From Oscillospiraceae bacterium (GTDB lineage: Bacteria; Bacillota; Clostridia; Oscillospirales; QAMX01), in NCBI GenBank assembly GCA_015067715.1, contig SVLY01000004.1:1-64000 (forward strand): a stretch of 64,000 nucleotides of DNA, given 5' to 3'. Positions 1-9,802 of this stretch are shown here, piece by piece (position 1 is the stretch's first letter; the number at the start of each line of letters is the position of its first letter). The position numbers were made by a program, and so were the translations under genes. Below the pieces are notes generated by a model that saw nothing but the letters and a program-made list of their open reading frames with translations, ran no database searches and was not told the origin of the DNA.

Positions 1-1877
1 AGCTCGACCTTGCCGCTGCCCTGGAGAATATTGACCTCTGCCTCTAAAAGCTCACCGCCAACGCTTGTCCATGCAAGGCCGTTAACAGAGCCGACTCTGT
101 TTTCGCGGACGTGAGCGTCACGCTTAAACTTTCTCGGCCCGAGCCATGCGCCAAGCTTTGCCTCAGTGACGGCAACGGATTTCAGCTCGGGATTTTCCGC
201 AAACTCACGGGCGGCCTTGCGGCAGCAGGAGGCAATGGTGCGTTCAAGGGTACGAACACCGGACTCACGGGTGTAGCCGTCGATAAGGAAGCGGATCGCA
301 TCGTCTCCCATGCGGAACATACGGCGGTTAAGGCCGTGGCGCTTAAGCTGTTTGGGGATAAGGTGCTCCCGGGCGATGTTCAGCTTTTCCTCGTCGGTGT
401 AGCTTGCAAGCTCGATAAGCTCCATTCTGTCAAGCAGTGCGGGAGGAATGGCGTGGGCATCGTTGGCAGTCATGATGAACATGACGTCCGAAAGGTCAAA
501 GGGGATCTCAAGATAGTGATCCCGGAAGGAATGGTTCTGTTCGGAGTCCAGAACCTCAAGAAGCGCGCTTGAGGGGTCGCCCTTGTAGTCTGCGCCAAGC
601 TTGTCTATCTCGTCCAGCAGAAGAACGGGGTTGGAGGAACCGGCCTGACGGATGCCGTTGATGATACGGCCGGGCATTGCGCCGATATAGGTCTTTCTGT
701 GGCCGCGAATCTCAGCCTCGTCACGCACGCCGCCAAGGGAGACACGGGCGAGTTTTCTGTCCATGGCACGGGCGACGGACATGGCAACGGAGGTCTTGCC
801 CACACCCGGAGGGCCCACAAGACAGATTATCTGGTTTTTAAGCTCCGGAGAAAGGGCGCGGACGGCGATATACTCAAGTATTCTGTCCTTGACCTTTTCA
901 AGTCCGTAATGATCGGCATCCAGAATTTTAGATGCACGGGCAACGTCAAGGCGTTCCCTGGTTTTTTTGTTCCAGGGAAGCTCCAGAACGGTGTCCAGAT
1001 AGGTGCGCATAAGCGCAGCTTCGGAGATGTTCTGACCGTATTTTTTCAGGTTAGAGACGTCTTTCAGCAGCTTTTTCTTTGAGTCGGGGTCGGTGATGAG
1101 CTTTTCGATCTTTGCCTCGTAGCTCTCGCCGTCGGGGGCTTCGTCACCCTCTCCAAGCTCGTTTTTGATGGCCTTGAGCTGTTCCCGGAGAACGTAGTCC
1201 TTCTGGTTGCGGTCAAGCTGTTCCTTGACCTTTTCCTGTATCTTGTTCTCGGCGCGGAGTATTTCCATCTCTTCGCTGAGCAGAGTGCAGACACGGTTAA
1301 GCCGTCTTACAGGGTCAAGCTCTTCAAGCACCTGCTGTTTAACGGCATATTCCATCTGGGAGTTCTGGGCGATATAGTCTGCAAGATAACCGGGGCGGTC
1401 GGAAGAGATCACCTCAAGCACAGTCTCCATGCCCATATAGGGGTTGAGCTCGGCATACTCCTCGTAGAGCCTGCGGGCAAAGCGGATAAGCGCCTCGTAG
1501 CCGGGCTCTTCCTCGGGAGCGTCCTGCTGGGAGATGTAAGCTTCGATATATGGATCGTAAGAGGTAAAGCGGGAGGCAATGCCCCGGGCGATACCCTCAA
1601 CAAGCACGCGAACACCTCCGCCGGGAAGCTTGAGCATCTGCTTTACCCGGGATACGGTACCGATGCGGTAAAGATCGTTTTCTCTGGGATCGTCAACGCG
1701 CATATCCTTTTGTGTGAGAAGGAAAATGGTCTGGTCGCGGTTCATTGCGGCCTCAAGAGCGCGTTTTGATTTATCTCTGCCCACGTCGAAGTGGAGCATC
1801 ATCGAGGGGAATACCGTTACGCCTCTCAGCGCAAGCAGAGGCATTGCAACGGAATCCCGGAATTTCATATCATCCAT
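1..1877 (-). CDS. lon: ATP-dependent Lon protease (C-terminus cut by window edge)
   Basis: Minus-strand frame read from ATG at 1877: MDDMKFRDSVAMPLLALRGVTVFP..., with Walker A GPPGVGKTSVA and LLDEIDK; open to the window start. Next to clpX/clpP/tig. Confidence 0.95.
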   Translation of the reverse strand, partial: MDDMKFRDSVAMPLLALRGVTVFPSMMLHFDVGRDKSKRALEAAMNRDQTIFLLTQKDMRVDDPRENDLYRIGTVSRVKQMLKLPGGGVRVLVEGIARGIASRFTSYDPYIEAYISQQDAPEEEPGYEALIRFARRLYEEYAELNPYMGMETVLEVISSDRPGYLADYIAQNSQMEYAVKQQVLEELDPVRRLNRVCTLLSEEMEILRAENKIQEKVKEQLDRNQKDYVLREQLKAIKNELGEGDEAPDGESYEAKIEKLITDPDSKKKLLKDVSNLKKYGQNISEAALMRTYLDTVLELPWNKKTRERLDVARASKILDADHYGLEKVKDRILEYIAVRALSPELKNQIICLVGPPGVGKTSVAMSVARAMDRKLARVSLGGVRDEAEIRGHRKTYIGAMPGRIINGIRQAGSSNPVLLLDEIDKLGADYKGDPSSALLEVLDSEQNHSFRDHYLEIPFDLSDVMFIMTANDAHAIPPALLDRMELIELASYTDEEKLNIAREHLIPKQLKRHGLNRRMFRMGDDAIRFLIDGYTRESGVRTLERTIASCCRKAAREFAENPELKSVAVTEAKLGAWLGPRKFKRDAHVRENRVGSVNGLAWTSVGGELLEAEVNILQGSGKVE

Positions 1878-2032
1878 TTTGTGTGTTCTAACCTTTCTGA
1901 AAAGGGGTGATAAGGATATTATATCCCGTCGGAAGAAAAATAGCAAGGCTTTTTTGTGAACGGCGAAATATAAAAACCAACTCCCCCGGAAGAATTACCC
2001 TCCGGAGGAGCAAGGATAGGAAATTGCGTTTT

Positions 2033-3328
2033 TTACGCCCTTGTGGCTTTCTTTGCCTTTGCCTGTGAAAGCTGGGGCAGAGCCCGTTTGCCGGGAATTC
2101 TGGTGAGCTCCGGCTCCCCTTCTCCGGTTATGCATTCTTTGGTGATGCGAACGGAGATAATGGACTCGTCGGAGGGCACCTGGTACATAAGGTCGACCAT
2201 GGCCTTTTCAACGACGCTTCTAAGTCCTCGCGCGCCGATGTTGCGCTTCATTGCAACTGCGGCGATCTCGCGGATGGCCTCGTCGTCGAAGATGAGGTCA
2301 ACGCCTTCCATGGCGAAAATGGCCTTGTACTGGCGAACAAGGGAGTTCTTGGGTTTGGTGAGAATTGAGACCATCTCGTCCTCACCGAGGGGTTTAAGAC
2401 CGACGATAAGAGGCATACGACCAACAAGCTCGGGGATGATGCCGTACTTGATGATATCGTGGCTTTCGATCTGCTTGAGAAGGAAGGAATCGTCCCTCTC
2501 CTTTTTGGACATGATCGTGGAGTTGAAGCCGATGACTTTATCGGAGATGCGCTTTTCAATGAGCTTATCAATGCCGTCGAACGCGCCGCCGCAGATAAAG
2601 AGAATGTTTCTCGTGTCGATCTGAATGAATTCCTGCTGGGGGTGCTTGCGTCCGCCTCCGGGCGGAACGTTTGCAACCGTGCCTTCAAGGATCTTGAGCA
2701 GAGCCTGCTGAACGCCTTCGCCGCTGACGTCGCGGGTTATGGACTGGTTTTCGCTCTTACGGGAGATCTTATCTATCTCGTCGATATAGATTATGCCGCG
2801 CTGAGCCTTTTCAACGTCCATATCTGCCGCCTGGATAAGGCGGAGCAGAATGTTTTCAACGTCCTCACCAACGTAACCGGCCTCGGTGAGGGTGGTTGCA
2901 TCGGCAATGGCAAAGGGAACCTGCATGAGCCGCGCCAAAGTCTGGGCAAGATAGGTCTTGCCGCAGCCGGTGGGGCCAAGCAGAAGAATATTGCTCTTCT
3001 GGATCTCAACGTCGCTGTTCTGACCGTAGAAGACCCGCAGGTAGTGGTTGTAGGTTGCAACGGAGAGGGCAATTTTTGCCTCGTCCTGTCCGATAACGTA
3101 TTCGTCGAGAGCGGCCTTGATCTCCATGGGCTTGGGAAGAGCCTCAATGGGGGGCACGGCGGAATTCTTGCGTTTTCCGCTGGAATACTCCTCTAAGATA
3201 ACGTCGTTACAGACGCGGACACACTCGTCGCATATGAACGCGCCGTTTCCGCTGATAAGTCTTTTAACGTGGCTTCTGGGCTTACCGCAAAACGAGCATC
3301 TGATGGAGTCCTGAGTATCGTTTGGCAT
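2033..3328 (-). CDS. clpX: ATP-dependent Clp protease ATP-binding subunit ClpX
   Basis: N-terminal zinc-binding CSFCGK...CDECV, Walker [23 protein letters not shown]. Confidence 0.98.
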   Translation of the reverse strand: MPNDTQDSIRCSFCGKPRSHVKRLISGNGAFICDECVRVCNDVILEEYSSGKRKNSAVPPIEALPKPMEIKAALDEYVIGQDEAKIALSVATYNHYLRVFYGQNSDVEIQKSNILLLGPTGCGKTYLAQTLARLMQVPFAIADATTLTEAGYVGEDVENILLRLIQAADMDVEKAQRGIIYIDEIDKISRKSENQSITRDVSGEGVQQALLKILEGTVANVPPGGGRKHPQQEFIQIDTRNILFICGGAFDGIDKLIEKRISDKVIGFNSTIMSKKERDDSFLLKQIESHDIIKYGIIPELVGRMPLIVGLKPLGEDEMVSILTKPKNSLVRQYKAIFAMEGVDLIFDDEAIREIAAVAMKRNIGARGLRSVVEKAMVDLMYQVPSDESIISVRITKECITGEGEPELTRIPGKRALPQLSQAKAKKATRA

Positions 3329-3384
3329 TTACTTATGTGACCGTACCTTTCTGCCTGATGCGGCGAAATCGGGGATAAGGCCCT

Positions 3385-3966
3385 TTATCTGTGGGAAATG
3401 ACCTTGTCGATAATTCCGTATTCGGCGGCAGCCTGGGCTGTCATGAAATTGTCGCGCTCGGTATCAAGGCGGATCTGCTCAATGGGCTTGCCGGTTCTTT
3501 CGGCAAGAATGGAGTTGAGATTCTCCTTGATCTGAAGGATGCGGTCTGCGTGGATCTTGATATCCGTAGCCTGACCCTGGAAACCGCCAAGAGGCTGATG
3601 GATCATGATCTCGCTGTTGGGAAGAGCCATACGCTTGCCCTTTGCGCCGGCGGCCAGCAGGAATGCGCCCATGCTGGCGGCCATGCCGATGCAAATGGTT
3701 GAAACGTCGGGCTTGATGTAGTTCATGGTGTCGTAGATCGCCATGCCGGAGGTGATGGAACCGCCGGGGCTGTTGATGTACAGACAAATGTCCTTGTCGC
3801 TGTCCTCTGCTTCAAGGTAGAGAAGCTGGGCAACAACGAGGCTTGCGGTGATGTCGTTAACTTCATCGTTGAGGAAGATAATTCTGTCTTTTAAAAGTCT
3901 TGAAAAGATATCGTAGCTGCGTTCGCCGCGGCTGGTCTGTTCAAGAACGTAGGGAACCAAACTCAT
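3385..3966 (-). CDS. clpP: ATP-dependent Clp protease proteolytic subunit ClpP
   Basis: [46 protein letters not shown] and MIHQPLGG active-site motifs. Confidence 0.98.
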   Translation of the reverse strand: MSLVPYVLEQTSRGERSYDIFSRLLKDRIIFLNDEVNDITASLVVAQLLYLEAEDSDKDICLYINSPGGSITSGMAIYDTMNYIKPDVSTICIGMAASMGAFLLAAGAKGKRMALPNSEIMIHQPLGGFQGQATDIKIHADRILQIKENLNSILAERTGKPIEQIRLDTERDNFMTAQAAAEYGIIDKVISHR

Positions 3967-4020
3967 TGATATGTTCCTCCTTAAAATTCTGGGTAAGTCC
4001 GGAGGGAACCGGGAGCAAAA

Positions 4021-5349
4021 TTACTCAGCGTCGGCTTCGGGGGCGGCGTCAGCGGGCTCCTCGTCCTTGACGGGCTCGGTCTTGACGGCGTTCTCCTTGA
4101 TAACGTTGATGGCCTTTTCCTTGGCGATGTCTTCCTTGACGGCTTCGGCGGGCATGTAGGCTCTGACCTGTTCGGCGTCAACACCGGCAGAAGCGGTGAT
4201 CTTAGTGTACTCGGCTTCGATCTCCTCTTCGGTGACTTCAATGTTCTCAGCCTTGACAACTGCTTCAAGAGCAAGAGTGGTCTTGACCTGACGCATAGCT
4301 CTGTCGGCAAAGTTGGCGCGGAACTCTTCCATGGAGGAACCGGTCATCTTGAGGTAAGTGTCGATAGTGGCGCCCTGAGCGCGGAAGCGGTAGTCAAAGT
4401 CCTCAACGAGGCGGTCGATCTGCTGCTCCACCATGCACTGGGGAACCTCGACCTCGGTGATGTCGATAAGAGCGTCGATAAGGCGGTTCTCGAACTCGGC
4501 GTTGGCATTGTTTTCCTTTGCCTTTTCAAGTTTGCCCTTAATATCGTTCTTTAATTCATCAAGAGTGTCAAATTCGGAAACGTCCTTGGCGAACTCGTCG
4601 TCAAGCTCGGGAACAACACTCTCCTTGACCTCGTGGACAAGGCACTTGAAGGTTGCTTCCTTGCCGGCGAGATCGGCGGCGCCGTAGTTCTCGGGGAAGG
4701 TGACGACAACGTCCTTGGCTTCGCCAGCGGAAAGGCCAACGAGCTGATCCTCAAAGCCGGGGATGAACTGGCCGGAGCCAAGCTTAAGCTCGTGCTTCTC
4801 GCCCTTGCCGCCTTCGAAGGCGACGCCGTCAACAAAGCCTTCAAAGTCGAGAACAACAGTATCGCCGTTTTCGGCGGCACGCTCAACGGTCTCGACCTGG
4901 GTCTGACGGTTCTGACGGACCTTCAGCTCGCGCTCGATATCCTCTTCGGTGACGGGAAGAAGCTCGTACTCAGCGGAAAGACCCTTGTATTCGCCAACCT
5001 TGGCTTCGGGCTTGGTGGTGACTTTTGCGGTGAAGGTGAAGCCGTCTTCGCTGATGTCGACGAGCTCGACCTCGGCCTGATCAACAGGGGTGATGCCGGC
5101 TTCTTCGACAGCGGCCTTGTAAGCATCGGGGAAAGCCATGTTAACGGCATCCTCGTAGAAGGCGGCGGGGCCGTACATACGCTCGATGATCTTTCTGGGG
5201 GCCTTGCCGGGACGGAAGCCCTGGATTCTGAACTTACCGGCGTTCTTGCGGTAGCTCTTCTCGATGGCGGCTTCGAACTCGGCCTTTTCCACGTTTATGG
5301 TCAGCGTGGTCTGGTTGACTGCGGTGTTTTCGGAACTCTTCAGGATCAT
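4021..5349 (-). CDS. tig: trigger factor
   Basis: Ribosome-binding motif GFRPGKAPRKIIE, central PPIase domain, acidic C-terminus, upstream of clpP-clpX. Confidence 0.97.
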   Translation of the reverse strand: MILKSSENTAVNQTTLTINVEKAEFEAAIEKSYRKNAGKFRIQGFRPGKAPRKIIERMYGPAAFYEDAVNMAFPDAYKAAVEEAGITPVDQAEVELVDISEDGFTFTAKVTTKPEAKVGEYKGLSAEYELLPVTEEDIERELKVRQNRQTQVETVERAAENGDTVVLDFEGFVDGVAFEGGKGEKHELKLGSGQFIPGFEDQLVGLSAGEAKDVVVTFPENYGAADLAGKEATFKCLVHEVKESVVPELDDEFAKDVSEFDTLDELKNDIKGKLEKAKENNANAEFENRLIDALIDITEVEVPQCMVEQQIDRLVEDFDYRFRAQGATIDTYLKMTGSSMEEFRANFADRAMRQVKTTLALEAVVKAENIEVTEEEIEAEYTKITASAGVDAEQVRAYMPAEAVKEDIAKEKAINVIKENAVKTEPVKDEEPADAAPEADAE

Positions 5350-5505
5350 TTGTGTTTTCCTCCGGTATCTGATAATGTAACAACAATACTTAGGTAAATT
5401 GCAACTAATGTATTATATCATATCCAAAAACAAAATACCATACCTTTATGCCAACATTCTGACGATATTTTTTCTTTTGTTTATCCGTCTCTTTGCCTTT
5501 TGCAC

Positions 5506-5527
5506 AAAAAACTGCCGGATGCGGCAG
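5506..5527 (-). terminator. Rho-independent terminator downstream of the candidate spoVM ORF
   Basis: Minus strand CTGCCG-CATC-CGGCAG followed by TTTTTT. Confidence 0.7.
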
Positions 5528-5567
5528 AGGAAACTCCCCTGTTCGCACCCGGCTGAGGTTATGCGAT

Positions 5568-5645
5568 TTATTTTTTGCCTATGCCGAAAATCAGCTTCAA
5601 AACTCCGCTTACAAACTTTCCGGGTTTTATGGTGATTATCTCCAT
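5568..5645 (-). CDS. spoVM: Stage V sporulation protein M (SpoVM)-like, 25 aa
   Basis: Minus-strand ATG at 5645 gives MEIITIKPGKFVSGVLKLIFGIGKK*, with GGGGGA about 9 nt upstream. Resembles B. subtilis SpoVM (MKFYTIKLPKFLGGIVRAMLGSFRKD, recalled from memory). Not in the supplied ORF track. Confidence 0.8.
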   Translation of the reverse strand: MEIITIKPGKFVSGVLKLIFGIGKK

Positions 5646-5704
5646 TGCCGCATTCCCCCATGAACATTACTTTGACTTATACTATGCGCCGTCGAAAGCA
5701 AGTG

Positions 5705-6430
5705 TCACAGGCACACCGGAACGATACCTCCGATGTCCAGCATTTTATCATCACTCAGGCAGATAAACGAAATGCCAAGCTCTTCCAGCAATGCGGTGTC
5801 CACGATTCCCTCCGGCGAACCTGAGATGCAGAGCTTTCCCGGAGCGATCAGTCCTGCAGCTCCACCGATAAAGCCGTTTGAATAACCGGGAAGCACTATA
5901 CCTTGGTTGTCTGCACGGACTACGGTGACTCCCCTGTTTTCAAGAGCATTTCCGATCCCGTTATCACCGGTTATCACCGTGTTTTCCCCGGCAACCGCCA
6001 CAGAACAGGCGCAATAGCCCTGTCTGACCCGTATCTGCTCAAGACCGGAGAATTCACGGGCAAGGGTCTTGCTAACGGATGTCGGATTGTTTACAAAGTA
6101 CTTTCCAAAAGGCAGAGCGTTCAGCGCCGCATCATGGGGATATTCCGGAGCTTTGGGCGGATCGACGAAAATAAGCTCAGCGCCAAGCCCGGTCAGGTCC
6201 TCAAGCCCAAGAGCATCGGCGTACACCGCAAACCGATTTCCCCCGAGATGGCGGCAGTTCATGTCCGGATGAAATCTCACCGGGCGGGGAAGAGACGGGC
6301 TGTAAGGCGATGGAACTGCCTTTATTCCCAGTCTGTCAAGCTTCGGCATAAAAATATCAAAATATTCCGCCGAGAGCAAAACGCATTTCACGTCACTCTC
6401 GGGCAAAAAGGGAAGGTTCAAAAACCTCAC
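5705..6430 (-). CDS. conserved hypothetical protein, possibly DUF6873/GME-fold family
   Basis: 241 aa: NCRHLGGNRFAVYAD..., QGYCACSVAVAGENTVITGDNGIGNAL..., GFIGGAAGLIAPGKLCISG. The family name is a recollection, not a search result. Confidence 0.6.
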   Translation of the reverse strand: MRFLNLPFLPESDVKCVLLSAEYFDIFMPKLDRLGIKAVPSPYSPSLPRPVRFHPDMNCRHLGGNRFAVYADALGLEDLTGLGAELIFVDPPKAPEYPHDAALNALPFGKYFVNNPTSVSKTLAREFSGLEQIRVRQGYCACSVAVAGENTVITGDNGIGNALENRGVTVVRADNQGIVLPGYSNGFIGGAAGLIAPGKLCISGSPEGIVDTALLEELGISFICLSDDKMLDIGGIVPVCL

Positions 6431-6440
6431 AGGGTATAAC

Positions 6441-7622
6441 TCACCTGTCCTTTCTGATAGCGTTTACAGGGGAGAGTCTTGCGGCCTTTAAAGCCGGAAT
6501 AACTCCGGAAACAAGACCGGACAATACCGTCACAGCGCAGGGAGCCGCAACCGAATAGACAGTGATATCCGGAAGGGCGGAAAAAAACGAGTAGAATAAC
6601 GCGTACACAAGGCACACACCGCACAGAGTACCTGCCGCGCATCCGGCGGAGGTTATCATGACCGCCTCGGCCATGAATATTGCGCAGATATCCAGCGAAG
6701 TGGCGCCGATGGCCTTGCATATGCCGATCTCACGCTGCCGCTCGCTCACCGAGGAAAGCATGGTCCCGGTCACTCCCATTGCCGCCACAAACAGTGAAAT
6801 TGCAGCCGTTGCACCAAGAACCGAAGTTACCGAATCTATGACGGAGGAAAATTCCTCCCTGTAGGCAGACATATCCTCAACGTCGTAGTTTTTGCTTGTC
6901 TTCACAGCACTGAGATAGTCCTTTACGTCCTGTGCCGCATCTGTATCGCTGTCCGAGGTTTTGAAAACCAGCTGGCTCACTTCATCCTCCGAGCCGCAGA
7001 CCGAAGTCCAGGGAACGTAGATAAAAGGCGGAATATCCATACCCATCAGCCCTGCGGTCGCCTCCATTGCCGAGGTACACACTCCGATTATCTCGTATTC
7101 AAGCTCTCTGCCATCAACTATAAGGATGATGCTTTCACCGCCAACGTCGATATGTCCGAATTTTGATCTTGCGAGCTCGCTGTCAACGATACATACTCTT
7201 CCCGCGCTTTTGCATTCCCCCTCTGTGAAGCTCCTGCCGGCCAAAACGTCCACGTCAAGATAATCCCCCATGGTCTCGTCCGCGCCGATGATGAGCGTCG
7301 GATATTGCTGGCTGTGAGGAAGACGGTAGTATGAAAACCAGAACTCAAATGGCATTGCAGACTCAATGCCCGAAACGCTTTGTGTAATGCTCTCTCCGTC
7401 CTCAGGGGTAAGCTCGGCACCGTCACCGGCGAAAATGACTATACCGTCCATTCCAAAGCCGCCCAACTTTTCGCTCACGGTGGCTTTGGCGCTGTTTCCA
7501 ATGGCAAGCAGGGCTATCACCGCCCCAATACCCACGGCAACGGATACTGCGCTTAAGCAGGCGCCCGTCCTGCCCCTTGAGACATTTTTATATGCCAGCT
7601 TAATTATATCATAAGGCCTCAA
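6441..7622 (-). CDS. MacB/FtsX-type ABC transporter permease
   Basis: N-terminal TM SVAVGIGAVIALLAIGNSAK, periplasmic domain, C-terminal QREIGICKAIGATSLDICAIFMAEAV and ARLSPVNAIRKDR. Confidence 0.9.
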   Translation of the reverse strand: MRPYDIIKLAYKNVSRGRTGACLSAVSVAVGIGAVIALLAIGNSAKATVSEKLGGFGMDGIVIFAGDGAELTPEDGESITQSVSGIESAMPFEFWFSYYRLPHSQQYPTLIIGADETMGDYLDVDVLAGRSFTEGECKSAGRVCIVDSELARSKFGHIDVGGESIILIVDGRELEYEIIGVCTSAMEATAGLMGMDIPPFIYVPWTSVCGSEDEVSQLVFKTSDSDTDAAQDVKDYLSAVKTSKNYDVEDMSAYREEFSSVIDSVTSVLGATAAISLFVAAMGVTGTMLSSVSERQREIGICKAIGATSLDICAIFMAEAVMITSAGCAAGTLCGVCLVYALFYSFFSALPDITVYSVAAPCAVTVLSGLVSGVIPALKAARLSPVNAIRKDR

Positions 7623-8668
7623 TCTTCGATCTCCCCGGAGAGCTCCATTCCCTCATACATACCGTCCGTTGGCTCAGCGACGATCAGCTGACCGTCGTAA
7701 AACGCGGCAACGGTAACGTAGCCCCGGGAATAACTGTAGACCGGGTCGATATCCTGTCTTGAGATAACTCCGTCCTTCCAGACCCATACGTATTTTACTC
7801 CCCCTTCCCCGTTACAAACCGCAGAATAGGGGATCACAGCGGCGCCGTGCCACACGTTTACGAAAATATCCGCACGAACGGCAAGACCGGGAATAAGTCG
7901 CCCGTCCGCCCCGTCAACAGTAAGCTCCCCGTCAACAACGGTCCTTGCAGAGGAAATGAGACCCCCGACTGTTCTTGCTCTGTCCCCGACGGCAGAAACC
8001 GTGGCGGAAAACACCTCTCCGGGAAATGCCGAACAGGACAGATTTACGTGCTGTCCCGGGCTGACATTCCCCAGGTATTCCTGGGGAATGTCCACCTCAG
8101 CCAGAAGCTCGTCCCCACCCACAACGTAAACGCCGGGGACGAGACCCGTAACGGTATCCCCGGGAGAAACGGTCACGCTCTCCACGACTCCGTCCATGCC
8201 GGCCCTGACGGCAAACAGACCGTTTTGACCGGAGCGATTATCACCCGGCAGATAAAACCCGGAAAACCAGGAAGGAAGCTTTCCGTTTGCTCCGTAAAAC
8301 TCAGCGGCGGCAAGGATATCCTCCGGTTGAGTATCAAGGACTTCAAGCTCACCCGAAAGCCCGGATATCAGCGAGTAGAGCTCCTCTTTTTCCAGCGGGC
8401 GATAGCAAAACACAACGTCACCGGCACGCACCGTATCCCCCGGAGCCACTGCCACCTCAACGATCTCACCGGGCACTCCGGCAGACAGCTTTTCTTCCCG
8501 GCCGTAGCGGATATAGCCTGAGGCAGATGCGGTCTCGTTGACGGTTTTCAGCTTTATCTCGTAAAGTGAAACCGATGTAGTCGGAGCGTTTTCCGCCAGA
8601 ACCTTGACTCCCACAAGCCCGGCACAGATCAGGCAAAATGCGCCGACGCCCCATAACAGCTTTTTCAT
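7619..8668 (-). CDS. HlyD/MacA-type efflux adaptor protein
   Basis: N-terminal TM; lipoyl/barrel-sandwich motifs GEIVEVAVAPGDTVRAGDVVF and MDGVVESVTVSPGDTV. 4-nt overlap with the permease. Confidence 0.88.
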   Translation of the reverse strand: MKKLLWGVGAFCLICAGLVGVKVLAENAPTTSVSLYEIKLKTVNETASASGYIRYGREEKLSAGVPGEIVEVAVAPGDTVRAGDVVFCYRPLEKEELYSLISGLSGELEVLDTQPEDILAAAEFYGANGKLPSWFSGFYLPGDNRSGQNGLFAVRAGMDGVVESVTVSPGDTVTGLVPGVYVVGGDELLAEVDIPQEYLGNVSPGQHVNLSCSAFPGEVFSATVSAVGDRARTVGGLISSARTVVDGELTVDGADGRLIPGLAVRADIFVNVWHGAAVIPYSAVCNGEGGVKYVWVWKDGVISRQDIDPVYSYSRGYVTVAAFYDGQLIVAEPTDGMYEGMELSGEIED

Positions 8669-8770
8669 GTATAAAACTCCCCCATAAAGCCCAATGATAA
8701 GCTTATGATTTGCAGCATGGCCGGGTTTTATTTACCGGATGACGGTCAATTTTCGGGGAGAGTGATTGCC

Positions 8771-8959
8771 TTGAGTTTTATAGCCTGTGTTGAAAACTGC
8801 CTTTATCAGAAAAACGGCGAATGTACACTGACATCCGCCGTTGCTCCGGGAGACGGTAATAAGTTATCTTCCTGCGCCTATTTCACGATCCGGCAGAAGC
8901 CGGATACGGAGCTTAAAGGGGATAACGGGTGCAGAGATGTTCGATCAGCGCGGCAATAG
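8771..8959 (+). CDS. small Cys-rich, probably metal-binding protein
   Basis: TTG start in frame with ORF 8705-8959, preceded by GGGGAG. Sequence (M)SFIACVENCLYQKNGECTLTSAVAPGDGNKLSSCAYF... with CX3C-X7-C...C. Confidence 0.6.
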   Translation: MSFIACVENCLYQKNGECTLTSAVAPGDGNKLSSCAYFTIRQKPDTELKGDNGCRDVRSARQ

Positions 8960-9725
8960 TATCGCTGTCGTTATCGGGAAGGATAATATCTGCCGCGGCT
9001 TTAACGCTGTTAACCGCGTTTTCCGGCGCAAAGGCAATTTCTGCGGCACCCAGAAGGTCAAGGTCGTTTTCCTGATCTCCGGCGGTGTAGATATCCTTTT
9101 TGTCTATGCCCAGGAGCTCTGCAAGCATGAGCGTACCCCTGCCCTTGTCAGTGTCTGCGCTGAAGACCTCGAGAAAAACGTCGTTTGAAAAACGGACGTT
9201 AAGGTTTTTCTTTTCAGCCTCGATCCTGTCGCGGATGCCTTCAAGAACGGAGTGTTCATTGGTGAACAGCACCTTTGCAATATTACCCTCGACCTCCTCA
9301 AGGGAAGCCTTTTCTTCGAAGCCAAAACCAAAGCCCCGGGCGTGGCGTCGGCTGATATCATTGAGGTTGACCATTGAGCAATGCATATGCCTGTATACCT
9401 CAAGACAGGTCCCGGGGTTTTCGTTGAGCAGGGTCTGAAGATATGCTCTTTCACTGTCCGGAAGATCACACTCCCAGAGGAGCTTTTCTGTAGAATAGTC
9501 GTAGATCTGACTTCCGTTTGCAAAAACCACGGGGGCATTCCATTTCAGTTTTTTTCTCACGCCCTCAAAGCTTGCAACAAGTCTTCCCGTTGCAAAGGTA
9601 AAGCTTCCCCCCTCGGCCATGAAATAGTCCATTGCCTCGCGGGTGCGGACGTCTATGTTTTTTTGGGAGTTCAGAAGTGTTCCGTCCAGGTCGGTAACGA
9701 TAAGAACGTTTTTAAATCTGTTCAA
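8913..9725 (-). CDS. Cof-type HAD-IIB family hydrolase
   Basis: VTDLDGTLLNSQK motif I, TAGDQENDLDLLGAAEIAFAPENAV motif IV. Confidence 0.92.
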   Translation of the reverse strand: MNRFKNVLIVTDLDGTLLNSQKNIDVRTREAMDYFMAEGGSFTFATGRLVASFEGVRKKLKWNAPVVFANGSQIYDYSTEKLLWECDLPDSERAYLQTLLNENPGTCLEVYRHMHCSMVNLNDISRRHARGFGFGFEEKASLEEVEGNIAKVLFTNEHSVLEGIRDRIEAEKKNLNVRFSNDVFLEVFSADTDKGRGTLMLAELLGIDKKDIYTAGDQENDLDLLGAAEIAFAPENAVNSVKAAADIILPDNDSDTIAALIEHLCTRYPL

Positions 9726-9802
9726 GGAATAATACCCTTTCTTTTAAAACCGGCGAGCCCGCAATTCGGGCCCGCCGGTTTTTTGATATAAGCGGATAAG
9801 AC

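Noticed and set aside
2459-3196. 245-aa plus-strand ORF
   Set aside because: Antisense to clpX; no domain.
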